Assembly: GCF_001949145.1 (NCBI RefSeq)
Contig: NW_019091372.1
Location: 1,086,239-1,150,238 of the forward strand
DNA: 64,000 nt
Source of the DNA: Acanthaster planci
Taxonomy: Eukaryota; Echinodermata; Asteroidea; Valvatida; Acanthasteridae
Direction of reading: 5' to 3'
Shown: in pieces, positions 31,477-42,771 of the stretch
Layout: each line of letters opens with the position of its first letter
Numbering within the stretch: the first letter of the stretch is position 1
Made by a program: the position numbers and the translations under genes
The notes under the pieces: model-generated
The model's input: the letters and a program-made list of their open reading frames with translations, nothing else
Told to the model about the DNA's origin: nothing
Database searches by the model: none

Positions 31477-31644
31477 CGGGTGATACACAACAGTACGCCC
31501 CCAAGAGTTTGAAACGCGTTGGCCAATCCCAACGCGCAACTTTTGTCGACCCTTCCCAAACGCGCTTTGGATCGATAGGTTTTGTGTATTGTGATTGGCC
31601 AACGCGTTGCAAACTCTTGGAGGCGCGCTATTGTAAAATGCCCG
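31477..31644. mobile_element. 168-bp palindromic TA-flanked element, copy 3 (full length)
   Basis: Exactly 168 bases between TA dinucleotides (31475-31476 and 31645-31646). The ends are CGGGTGATACACAACAG and CTATTGTAAAATGCCCG. The left arm is more decayed than the right. Confidence 0.9.
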
Positions 31645-34600
31645 TAATAGGGGCGGAGTTGGTTTGATGTGGCTCTTACGAGAAACGGAGTGACAGCCTT
31701 GTGAACCATTTGGCGTATCATGGAGGTACATTGAGTTGGAGATTGCGTAGGGGTGTAGAAAAGGTCCGTCATGAAACTGTTGTTGGACACTGTAATTGTC
31801 GTGGTTCGCCGCTCTGGAGGAGATCCCAAGGCAGTAACCTTTAATGCACTCCTGCGATAAAACTTTTTCTCAGTGACTAAAATCGCGTTGAAACATAAAT
31901 ATCCGCGCGTAGAATCCCTTGTGGTTGCCTTCAGTTTGTCTGTGCCATTGAAACGAACACAGCACGATTCTAAATGAAAATCGCAACCAAGTACAAACAC
32001 ATAGGCCTAGATGTAGTGCTGCTTGGTGCTTAGTGTATTGCCCTACGCTACTGAATGTGTTCAGTCCATCTTGTTAAGAGTGGAGTGGCCGTACGACCAA
32101 TTTGAGGTTAAGTTGAACATTACCAGCAGACGCAGCGGAAGGATATTTACTCATGCACCACATGACGGATATCGGGGAAGTTGTCAGCAGAATCTGAACC
32201 AAAGGAAGGCAGTCTGTGAGCTTATGGATTGTATTAGTGGTGATCAGTTCCTGGTGACAAAGAACGGCGTTGGGGATTGACTTTAATTGATGGGATTAAT
32301 GATATTCATGCGGCATCTGTCGCTGGATTGAAGATGTAAAGATTTGAAATCTGTCACGTAGAAATTCTTGTTGATGAAGCCTTGGTCGTGTTCTGTAATT
32401 ACCAGTTATTGTTTACGAAGTGTCTAATTTAAATAATAACCTCTCCAGGCAAGTACAGATCTTTGACCGATGAAAACTAGTTAATCGAGTCACCCTTAAT
32501 GCTTACTAAAACCACAGAGATCGGTATGTATCATTATACTAAAAGCCAGAAATTTGCTCAGTATGTTATTATCTAAAGATCAAACGGTTTGCTCTGTAAA
32601 TGCCTCGGTTAGCTTTAGCTGTCGATGCTGGAAAACCTTTTCTTGAAAAGCAACTTTTTATGTTTGAAGAATAATGTCACAATTCGTTTGCTCTGATCAC
32701 GGCGGGTAAATGATGCCTCTTGTTAACATTTACATGCATTTCTATTCAGCATTTTAATCATAATTAAGCCAAACCCCATCGTAATTATCACAATTCAAAA
32801 TAAAACACAACAACTTGTAGAATACTGCTGGATGGAGCGTACGGCCATCTCACTGTCATCAGCAAAGCTGTTTGACACGTTGATTGATATGAGCACTTGT
32901 TTCCAGATTTGCACATCACTACAAAACCGCTGACCCCTCGTGAGTTCGACGTTGCACGCAGGGTCGTTTTGTTGCGCATTTTCCATCTCGAGAAAGCGTC
33001 CACTTTCAAGTGTTTAGATTGCTCACAACCAACCCCCCCAAAAATAAGACCAGACCATGCTGGTCGTACCTTGGGCCCTCTGGATCTAAAACCAGTTGGC
33101 CTCAAAACATGGCCTCAGAACAAGAGGCTGCAACGAGCAGTGTCATCAATGTTCAGATAATGGGCTAAAAATCAATCTTTCACTCGAAAACCTATGTACA
33201 GCGTACAGTCGACTGGAATACAATAACACAATGATTATTTGCACAGTACCAGCTGACAGTCACCAGCCGTTAGATCATAAATTAACCTACATATTCTGTT
33301 CATTTTTGACCCTTTTTTCATTTAAAAGTCAAACAGGTTCCACCATCCCCTCGTTTTCTGCGGTTGCGACTTCGTGGGAATTGTACACAAATTGCAGGAT
33401 TGTTTCGAAATGGTTTTGAGTGGTTTGAAGGAGACTCTTTTCTCGCCACAATTTCTTTGAGCTGAAGTATAATCAACTTTCTTACCCTGTTTTTGACTTA
33501 TCCTATGGCCGGGAACTGTGTAATTAGCTCTTAATTATTTCTTTACATTGATGGCTTTGCCTCGGGAAGTTGCTCACTGGTCGGAGGCATTATGTGCGTT
33601 AACTTAATGGCAGCCGCCTGGCCAATAATAATTACTAGTCGCCACATGATAAATGGGCTTGGCGTTCGGCTTTCTGATTGGATCCTCGCCAGAATCAATC
33701 ATACACGTATTATGCAAAGACGTCAAAAGGCACTCTGCGCGGGCCCTGGACAGTTTTGAACTAAATCCGAGAGGCGAATAGATAAAATACAGTATTTCGT
33801 GAGCAGTGCAGACAAGTACCGTGCGGGGTACTGGCGTGTATTAGCAAGCTTAATTCATGCCCGGCGTCTCGGTAACTGAAGCCGTCTAGTTAAGGGAATG
33901 ACGGTCCTCTAACCGTAACAAATGGTCTGCATCATTTTTGTGATCAACGCGCGCCCCGAAAGGTTTACATTTGATAAGCTTTGAGTTCAATGTTGACACT
34001 CATCTGAAAATCATTCATTGATAACACTTGTCAAAGAAGTAGCTTTATGTTTAGATCGTGAAGTTGTTTTTTTTGTACATCAGTGCCTACATGTGCACAA
34101 TGAAGGAATGCCGATATTTCAACGAAAAATAAATGTACTTCCAATAAAACCATTTGTACGTGCTTCAGTGTCCAAGGTGTCTCAAGAATAAATCAGATCT
34201 CACTCATTTCAAAGAAAACATTTCAGAAACTCTCAAAACTTTCATTCCATTCTCTTTTACTTTCAAAACTTACACCAACATATTAATTAATCATTTCGTT
34301 GTCTCATGGTTCAAAGGAAATCCAGGGAGATGGAATCGCGGTGATGTCAGGTTAACAGATATGTTGTGATTATTACCAATGGTTACATTTGAACTTCAGA
34401 ACCTCAGGTTGCCTTAGTTGTCACAACGTCGATGCAACACATCCCGTTGGGTTTACAAATCTAAGCTGAAAATGATGTTCGCTGATTTATCGTACCGCTG
34501 ACATGTTTAGTGTAGGCCATCTCGCAATCGGATCTCTTCCGAGCCACACGTGTCTTTTTCTAAGGATGGTTCGCTTTTGAGGGAGTGTTTATCTTAGTGC

Positions 34601-35671
34601 TAACAAGTATAACATTAGCAAGAAATGTTGTTAAGACGTCGTATACTTTGTGCTGATCTACATTTCATGAGACAGTATTCGGAAATGTTTCCATCAGAAA
34701 GAATTAAGTACAATGTGAGGTACATAGCAAGTTACATTCCGGTACGACGCTGTGAAAGGAAAATCTCAGATGGAAGTGGCATCGACGACTTGCACTGGTA
34801 TAAATCAGACAATATTGGAGTTACTCGAGTGAACGTCATCCGCGTAGTCACAAAGCTGACAGGTGATACACAGTTTGCTGAAGCACCAGTAGTGTTGATC
34901 TAACACCCAACCAAGCATGAGAATATAATTGTTGCTATTACCCGATTAGGAACAATGCACTACATCAATTATTCGATAATAGTACAAGACACTTAATGCG
35001 AAAGAAATGTTGTCATATCAACATCACACGCTGCCCTGTCCATACCTTCGGATGTCAGAGGTAATCTTAAGTGTTTTTTTTTTTAGTTTCATAAGAAGCT
35101 GCTGCTGTATGTTGTAACGAACCCCCTTCTAGCCTCAAGAATAAAATCGATTATGAAACCTTGTATACGAAAGCGGCCCTAACGAACAGCCCAGACTCCA
35201 AACATCCTCGTTACTCCGGTCGCGCACGTCAGCACGTGGCTCACCGGTTTATTTTCTTTAAAATAGCACATCACATTTCCCACATACTTTGCTATATACC
35301 TGGGGTGGAGTCGACTCAACTCTTGTATTTATAAATACTCAGCAATATAGGTCATTGCGAGATACCTTCAAGTTTGTGTCTAAAGAATTCGTGTAGGCCT
35401 ACTTGTATATCATACAAACATAAACCCCCTGATGATTTGCTCCCCACTTACTCACTTTAGAAATTGATGGTAAGATCATTAGCTTGAATTTTAAAATTCA
35501 GAAAACCCTCAGATCCTTCCCAGCTAATCGCTTTCTTTCTGCAGCTATACCAAGGAACAAGCAAACCTACTCCACAATGTGATCGTTTCGGAATTAAAAT
35601 AACAAACACGCTTAGGATTCACGCTTTATGTATACAGTCTGCGCTATTTTTTTTTCAACTCGTAAGCAAAT
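31645..35671. other. No gene recognised; possible regulatory cluster at 33.5-33.7 kb
   Basis: Open frames of up to about 110 codons have no recognisable domains. A 92-codon frame at 34625-34903 was considered and not supported. The motif cluster at 33521-33718 is described separately. Confidence 0.4.
33521..33718. promoter_or_regulatory. Homeodomain-type, CCAAT and octamer-like motif cluster
   Basis: TAATTA at 33521 and again at 33532, TAATAATTA near 33627, CCAAT at 33622, inverted CCAAT (ATTGG) at 33677, and TATGCAAA at 33711 all fall within 200 bases. This resembles a developmental enhancer or promoter, but each motif is short and chance grouping is possible. Confidence 0.2.
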
Positions 35672-35896
35672 TTAAAGAAGATACATCCGGGCGATTTTTT
35701 TTTCTCCTGGGTCTTTTAAGAGGATGGCAGCTGCAAGTTTAAGATTCGATCTAATCAGCTCCCGGCGCCCTTGGTTGATATTTTGCATATACTGTTTTTC
35801 TGCGGGGAAATCTTGTGCATCATTAACTTTGAGAGAAGCGCGCTGTTCTTCCACTCTCCATAAGGCATCTACCGCGTAAGAAACGTCTTTAAGGAG
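35672..35896 (-). CDS. Candidate terminal coding exon of an unrecognised gene
   Basis: On the minus strand a strong acceptor, CCCCCTCTCCTTGTCC then GGGTTTCAG, ends just before 35896. The phase 0 frame that follows reads LLKDVSYAVDALWRVEEQ, then a Lys/Glu/Gln-rich helical stretch ending KKIARMYLL, and stops at 35672-35674 (74 codons). No good donor interrupts it. A minus-strand AATAAA lies at 35253-35248, about 420 bases downstream. The even residue mix and amphipathic pattern look protein-like. I do not recognise the family, and no upstream exon has been matched. Chance is a real alternative. Confidence 0.35.
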   Translation of the reverse strand, partial: LLKDVSYAVDALWRVEEQRASLKVNDAQDFPAEKQYMQNINQGRRELIRSNLKLAAAILLKDPGEKKIARMYLL

Positions 35897-38800
35897 CTGA
35901 AACCCGGACAAGGAGAGGGGGGATTGCAGTGTCTCAAATGGCATCTCATTAAAGTAATAGAATTAAGAGTATCGACGCCAATGTGTACTGAAAATTCACT
36001 GGGTCACTTTCTCCAGCCGAAGTGATAAATCGTTCTCCTATACCGAACTGTGGGTTTTTCTCTATGCGACCACAAAGACATGCATGTAGTTATCTATTAA
36101 TTACGATTACAGCAGTGCAAATCCACTGCATTTTCTTGGAGTGCGTCTGTCTATTAGTAAATGGCATCCTCGTCGATCATATCCGCGCTCTCGACGCCCG
36201 CAGAGAAGCTATACCCCGTAATACCAGTCGATCCATCACTTTAATGTTCGGTTCTTTCATGGATGAGACGCGATTAGTGGCGTTGACACCAGACTGTTTG
36301 CGTGAAGATGACACGCACTTCCGTGGCATGGTACCAGACTTGTCTCGCCCTTTTTGTGCCTGTTGGGAATGTTCATTTATGAGTAGAGTAAGTTGGGCAT
36401 TCGATTATCTGCGGGGCTAAAAAGGAACGGCCTTTTAAGTTGTTTTTTCTCGTGGCCTTGCCGCCATCATCAACTTCCATCAGTCCATTTATCTGAAACT
36501 TCCTGTGAAATGTTTTTGGTTGGGCAGCCATGAAAGTGAATGGGGAGATCCACATCTCAAAAAAAACCCACATAAAGCATGTTTCAAGCATGAGTTTAAA
36601 GTCTGTCTGCCACGCAGTTTCTAGATGTAAATTTTGTATGAGTACGATGTATAGACAAGAATCCTATGTAGATACTTGGTGTTTGTTTTAGATGTTCACG
36701 AGCGACCGTAGAAACTCTACGTGTAGAATGAGTTGAAAGAGGGATGAATTTTATGTTTTGTCAGCAGCGTCCAAAACTCCTTAACGTTCCATTCTCCTGT
36801 AGACCTTTTTCATTATATGCTACTATGTCTAGTTCCCTGTAGACCCATGGACAATAATAACACGTCTGCACATATTGATAACAGGGAACAGACTATTATT
36901 CCTTCCGGCCTCAGTTTGGTCACGTTGCTTTGAATGGTAGAAAAGCAAAATGGCTGCCCAATGATAGAGGTCTATTACATCCAATATGTACAATGCAGAT
37001 TATACATACCAATCATCAGATTTTAATTCTGTGTATTGCGCCCCGAATCACACTATCTTGACCCCCTTTCGATTTTGAAGGGTGTCGATTGGGCCGATCT
37101 CACCGAGCTACTGGTAATAGCTGGCATTTTTCTAACAACTCATCCACAGATTCTGTGTATTGATCGGGCGAGGGCCAGCCTCATGGCACTCGCTGTTTTG
37201 GCTGTCTTGCTTTTCACAACCAAACTGAATGTTACCCGTATAGCAACCAAAGAACTGTACGCATGACCACCGGCATTGCACGTCCTTGGGGGACCACAAA
37301 ATGGTGCACAGTGAATGGAAGTGTGTGCACGTGCTGCCGATATAATCTTTTGTTCTATATCGCTGGTCGCGCGTACTTGTTCGTGCGCGTATGGCTTGAA
37401 GTACTTGCAAATGTGCGCAAACCCGCAACGTCATCCCCAGGGCGCCGGGCGGCAAAGGCGTTCAAGTGTCAGTACCATCTCACTCGCTCTCACGTCTCAT
37501 GCCTTGAGTACAAAGCTCTGCTTTGGAGGAGAGTGTCGCAACTCTTGCTTAAAGTCACAGTGTCGCTGTTGCTTAAAGTCACAGTGTCACTGTGCGGCTT
37601 AGTGTTTCAGTAAACTCGGGTTAATATTCTCAGACCTTTGATTGACGAACGCAGCATATGTGTAAGACAATATTAGCGACGCAGTACATTGTTTATCCAC
37701 CGCAGAATAGCAAAATTCCCCCGCGGGATCTCCCTTGTCCCTGAAGCTGTCACTACCCAGCGAGCAAACGAGCTGAAGGCGGGTTCGGACAGGGCACCGT
37801 GACTCATGAAAGTGCGCCCCAAAATACCTTACCACAGAACAAGGACGAAGAGGGGTTGCTGCACCGCAACAACCTTGCACGTTCGTACACCGCATTCCAG
37901 CTTGGAATTCCTTTTGTTATTTATAAGCAGCTAAACGCAATGCCAGCCTAGTGAAGCGTGTCATTTCCGTTACCATTGAGTCCACGCAATTAATAGCACT
38001 CAGTCCTGCGTTAGTTCACTGCCAGCAAGATCGGCCGTTTAGACGATCTCCTGTCTTTCTGCTTGTTCGTATTACTACACATTGCTTCGTCGCCAGGTTT
38101 GGCATTATCATACGCCTGATAGGTGAGCTACAGTGCAGAGGTTGTCTTTATCGAGTACTTATAAATTTTGTTTTATGACCCAGGCTGTTCTATTAATTTA
38201 ACTTGTGTTTATTTGGCAAACAAGGATATTCCAGGTTTATTTTTCCTTTACGCCGTAGAACCTTATTCATTGCATAAAGAAGACCGCGGAATCAGGCCAA
38301 AGTAGCTGCAGAAAACAATTTGAAATGTGTCATTTTCTGATAGAAAGAAATTCGCACTCGCTGAAATTCCTTCTTGTGCTTTAATGGTCTTGTGTTTGGA
38401 CCAGGTCTGTTTCCTCGTTTCATACGGTAATTCGGCGTCACAGCAGCAGCGCCCATACTCAAGTGCGCGGATAAGACGCCTCCTATTCAAGTATACTCAT
38501 GTGAGGGCTTTGAAAACAAGCGTGCCGTGTCAGAGAGAGGTGAGTGCACATGTACCATTTTGTCATCTGGGCTCCTCATCTCCAGACTGATAACTGTAAC
38601 AACATTCGATCTTTTGGATTGGCGGGTTCTTCTCTTGAAAAAGACTAGCACCTGTAGCGAGACTGTACCGTGCCGGTACAGATAACGCATTGATTTCCTT
38701 AGCCCACTTTTCCCATGGGAGTGTATTTTGCATTGATACGGTATACTATTAAGCACGAGGAATATTTAACCCAGTTGAATTCGATGTATGGTTAAATGAA

Positions 38801-39624
38801 ATGAATTCATACATGAAGACCAGAGGAACGTGGCTGTGTTGCATAAAGAAGCGTTTCCGCGTGCCCTTTGTTTATTTGGCACATATTGGCCTGCTAGCTC
38901 TCACTAGTTTAATTTAAAACAAATTGAGAGGGTTTATAGGTTATGTAAGGTACTGGTCGCCCGTCATTGTTTTAATGTCATTTGCACACGACTGTCAGTA
39001 ACCAACTAAATTTGCGAATGCATGAGCGCAGCACCCAACAGGATCTATGATAGTTTCCACTGGTTTGATTTAATACGGCTTGAGAGGCGACCGTTGGTGC
39101 AGGTCAGGTGCTTGGCCGCCAGCCATTTTTATGTCATGTGCGCATGTACGCATTAGGTAACCAATGTCATTGTTCTGCCATATTTGCATACATAAAAGCA
39201 TCAGCCAATAGGACCCCAATCTTTCATGCATGCAGAGTAAGCAATGTCTCGACGGACACAGCTGCCACGCGGGAGACTGATTCTCAACTTTTATATTTCA
39301 GTTGCCAAGAAAACATCTGTCATGGAATATCTGATCAAGGATGTTTTATCCAGGATGTTATTATAAAATCCCTTGTGTTTTGTTTTGGGTCCCATTTTGA
39401 AGAGCGAACGCACGCCTTTTAAATTATAAACAAATCAATCTCCCTTGCAGGTTAGTATCCGTATTGTTACTGTCAAAAATTGAATTTATTCTAAAAAAAA
39501 AAACCCCGGTACAGCACCATAAATGCACCATAAATTCGCTGAGAACCGTGCCGTGTTTTTATTTCCCGCTCCGAAGTTCCGACAGAATCCCTCGCTGGTG
39601 GCAGACTGCATTACTGCTGCAATA
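35897..39624. other. No gene recognised
   Basis: It contains a 24-bp tandem duplication at 37545-37592 and an 8-bp hairpin (CTGTACCG/CGGTACAG) at 38663-38681. A donor-like AGAGAG|GTGAGTGC near 38538 has no convincing exon before it. Confidence 0.4.
37545..37592. repeat. Tandem duplication, 24 bp x 2
   Basis: TTGCTTAAAGTCACAGTGTC plus GCTG or ACTG, repeated once with a single-base region of difference. Confidence 0.85.
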
Positions 39625-39792
39625 CAGGCGATTCAAAGTAGTGCGCCTCCAAGAGTTTCCAACGCGTTGACCAATCACCCTGCGTGAAATCTGTCGACCC
39701 TTTCCAAACACGCATTGGTTCGACAGATTTCGCGCAGTGTGATAGGCGAACGCGTTGCAAACTCTTGGAGGCGCACTATTGTGAAACGCCCG
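39625..39792. mobile_element. 168-bp palindromic TA-flanked element, copy 4 (full length)
   Basis: 168 bases; TA at 39623-39624 on the left and TG (decayed TA) on the right. The ends are CAGGCGATTCAAAGTAG and CTATTGTGAAACGCCCG. Confidence 0.9.
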
Positions 39793-40797
39793 TGTTACCT
39801 AACGCTTTGTAAAATACATTGAAGCCTTTATAACCTGCATCTGAATATTCAATTACCTAGGCTGTATTTTGATTGTGTTTGTAAAACACAAAAAGGAAAA
39901 ATTGACCAAGAAATTTCATGTGCTGGTGAACGAGAGATCGTACTATATACGTGCACTTTGTAGTAGAGAACGTTGAATAAAAGTGACGTCTGGGTATTAA
40001 AGTGAGGTTTCTAAAGTTCGGCATCTACGATTTGTCAGATCATGGGTCATTGGAGTTTGAATGTTTCGATGCACATGTTCAATACAACAAGTCGAGCGGT
40101 TCTAATTCAGTCTGTGAAGAGATCAAAGTTCTGTAGCAGTCCGTTTGGTTTGTTTTCAGAGGTTGAAGTGTCTACAGTGTGACTCAATGGCCATTTTCTT
40201 AAAACTCTGCGTCGTCTTTATTTCGACTTTATACCAAACATCATAACTTTGTAGAGTCTAGGTCAGTGTTGCTCTATTTTCTGTCACCGTAATATCCAAT
40301 TATGTGGGTAACAGCCGACGATAAGAGTCTTTTTGGCGATGTAAGCACTCGGTTCCTATTTATAATGGTTCCGTTGCTATAGATGGCACAGAGCCGCTGC
40401 TGAGGCCAAGTTACATGTATATAAAGCATCGAGGTTTGCCAATAGTCGACAAGTCGAAATAAGGTGCACTGTCCGTGCATACAGCCACGTTTCAACTTAA
40501 CCCCTCAGTTCAGCGGAGGAGCCTGCTGTGCTGTCAAGCGATGGTGTCGGTGCGTTCCGTTGATACAGTGCGCGCAGCGGCCGCTTTGATAAACGCGTGA
40601 AAGGTCAGGGCACGTGCGTATAGCTTGTCACCCTTCGTCGCATCAAATCACGTGCAATCGCAGGTCAGAGTTCATTGTGGTCCACAGACTTTTTTGTCGC
40701 TTGTGAAGATATTCTGGTTGCTCTTAAATTTAGCAGGCGTCTTGGCTCAATTCTTGCATCTTGCCTATGCTCCCTGTGCCACTTGGCGCAGAGAATA
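39793..40797. other. Spacer between two copies of the 168-bp element; no gene
   Basis: About 1 kb of unremarkable sequence. No exon, RNA gene or repeat could be supported. Confidence 0.5.
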
Positions 40798-40965
40798 CGA
40801 GCGTTTCACAGTAGCGCGCCTCCAAGAGTTTGCAACGCGTTTGTCAATCACAGTGCGCGAAATCTGTCGACCTAATGCGCGTTTGGAAAGGCTCGACAGA
40901 TTTCGCGCATTATAATTGGCCAGCGCATTAAAAACTATTGGAGGCGCGCTATTGTGAATCGCCCA
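40798..40965. mobile_element. 168-bp palindromic TA-flanked element, copy 5 (full length)
   Basis: 168 bases between TA at 40796-40797 and TA at 40966-40967. The ends are CGAGCGTTTCACAGTAG and CTATTGTGAATCGCCCA. Arms include GCCTCCAAGAGTTTGCAACG and its mirror. Confidence 0.9.
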
Positions 40966-42430
40966 TATTGGCCATTGCTTTGCATAAAGTGTAGTTATAC
41001 ATCAGCGTCACTCAAACGGTATCTTACATGAACCGAATCCATCGATTGGTTCCAATTAGATGGCACATGGTGTTATGTCAGTACTTAAGTTTTTTTGTAG
41101 TGTGGCATGTAGAAGTTGTGTATAGGCAACTTTGCGGAGTGTTAACTTGCAGTGCGCAGGTAAAATGACTACTCTATTCAGCCCCAACAAGTCTTTAAGT
41201 CTTCTGCTGCTGTTGGAAACAAAATGCTTTTAAAAATCTGCACAGACATGACGACATTTTGGGTTTCGAAGACAAAAATATGCAATCGGATATTTTGCCG
41301 TAAGCAGGTTTGGTGTTGTTAAAGTAGCCGTGAACTCATGCCGTTTTTCACACACCACTTCCCGTGCGCAAAGTCGTGCGAGCTTAGCCCTTCACTTATT
41401 TCCCGCTGCTCTACGGAGTAAACCAACACCGCCGTTACTATCAAATCAACCTCTTAGGATTGAGGTAGTGCCTATCAGGCTATCACACAGCCCCGCACAA
41501 AACTCGGAAGGTTTCTTGCTTTCTGAATAATGTTATTTCAGTTGTCACTTTAAGGGAGCGACCGGAGAATGAAAACACCCTGCCTGCATATTGCCAAATG
41601 CTGGTCCCTTGTTATTTTACCATTACCAAGCATCTGATCCCAGTGGGAGAGGCAACTCAAGGTGCACGTATATGATGACCAGGGCTAGCTGCGGGCACAC
41701 GACCAAAAATTCGCCCAAGTAGTGATGGGAGAATTAACGCAAGATGCAGTGCGCACGCACGTGCTGACTAGCACGACGTCCGTGGAAACGTTGGGTGCCG
41801 GATGTTGGCACTTTGAGAAAGGCCACTGAGCACCGTGGCCAGTTTGCTCAACGCTTAGCGGAAACCCTGTGCAAACGACAACCGAACGGTGTTGTCATGA
41901 CCGCTGACTCTCTCACTCTCTCTTATTGCTGTTTGTTGGGGCACGATCGTGATGGCCTATACAGGGCACAAATCGGCAGTAATTATGGACGGAAGGCGAC
42001 AGGGGTAAGACATTTTGCATTACGAAACAAAAGCTTGTTCGGAATGCGATTACTAAATCGGAGACAAAGCCAATGTTGAATATGATCCACCACAGTACAA
42101 GAAGTCATGTTTTCCCTTGTCGCAGTTGAGAACCTTTGACGACACGACGTGCTTTATACTTTGATCGCAAAGTGACAGGTTAATGATCGTTTTTACGCAT
42201 CCTCATGGTGACAGACTTTACCGCTATGCAGGGATATGAGAGATGCATCCTCGACTCCATATGCTGCGTGCGCGTTCCTTCACTAGCCCCTGGTCGTGTA
42301 GAATACAAAACTGACTCTGATTGGCTATTCATGATGAATATGCATGAATGTTAAGTCAGTCGCGTGCGTAGCTGCGCGCTCGCGTAAATCTGCGTCGCTC
42401 ATAAACACGCTGACTAAAGTCCTAATTTGA
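40966..42430. other. No gene recognised; CpG-rich promoter-like patch near 42.3 kb
   Basis: Around 42320-42430 an inverted CCAAT box (ATTGG, 42320), an octamer-like ATGAATATGCATGAAT (42334-42349) and a CpG-dense stretch occur together. No exon downstream was identified. Confidence 0.3.
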
Positions 42431-42771
42431 ATATCCCAAATAGGGTGCGTTCCATTAGCTTACACGGGTAAGTCAAACTTACACGAGAGCGTTCGTTTAG
42501 CCATCACGTGATCTTGGTGCCTGCCCTGGTGTCAGCCACCACTATCCCGGCTTGCGAGCACGTCTCTGGAGGCTGCCCGAATGCAATGACGTCACGGATG
42601 GACTGTTCGAGCATGGAACCTGCGCTTGGATGGGGCTTGACCTTTTTCCCAGAATACCTTGGCGAATACACTGCAGCGTTCGATTAGCCTCATTTCGAGG
42701 CTTCCCTTGCGTGTAACACTATGATCAGGTGTATTCAGGGAAGTTAATCGAACGCACCCATTGTAGGATAT
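42431..42771. mobile_element. Foldback (MITE-like) element, about 340 bp
   Basis: ATATCCCAAATAGGGTGCGT then TCCATTAGCTT at the left is mirrored by AAGTTAATCGAACGCACCCA then TTGTAGGATAT at the right (arms about 31 bases with mismatches). GCGTTCG-TTAGCC motifs recur inside. There is no coding capacity. Confidence 0.65.

Noticed and set aside
31386-32000. 204-codon open frame on the minus strand
   Set aside because: It crosses the whole 168-bp palindromic element (31477-31644). Part of its text (ARLQEFATR) recurs at 40.8 kb only because another element copy lies there. No domain is seen.
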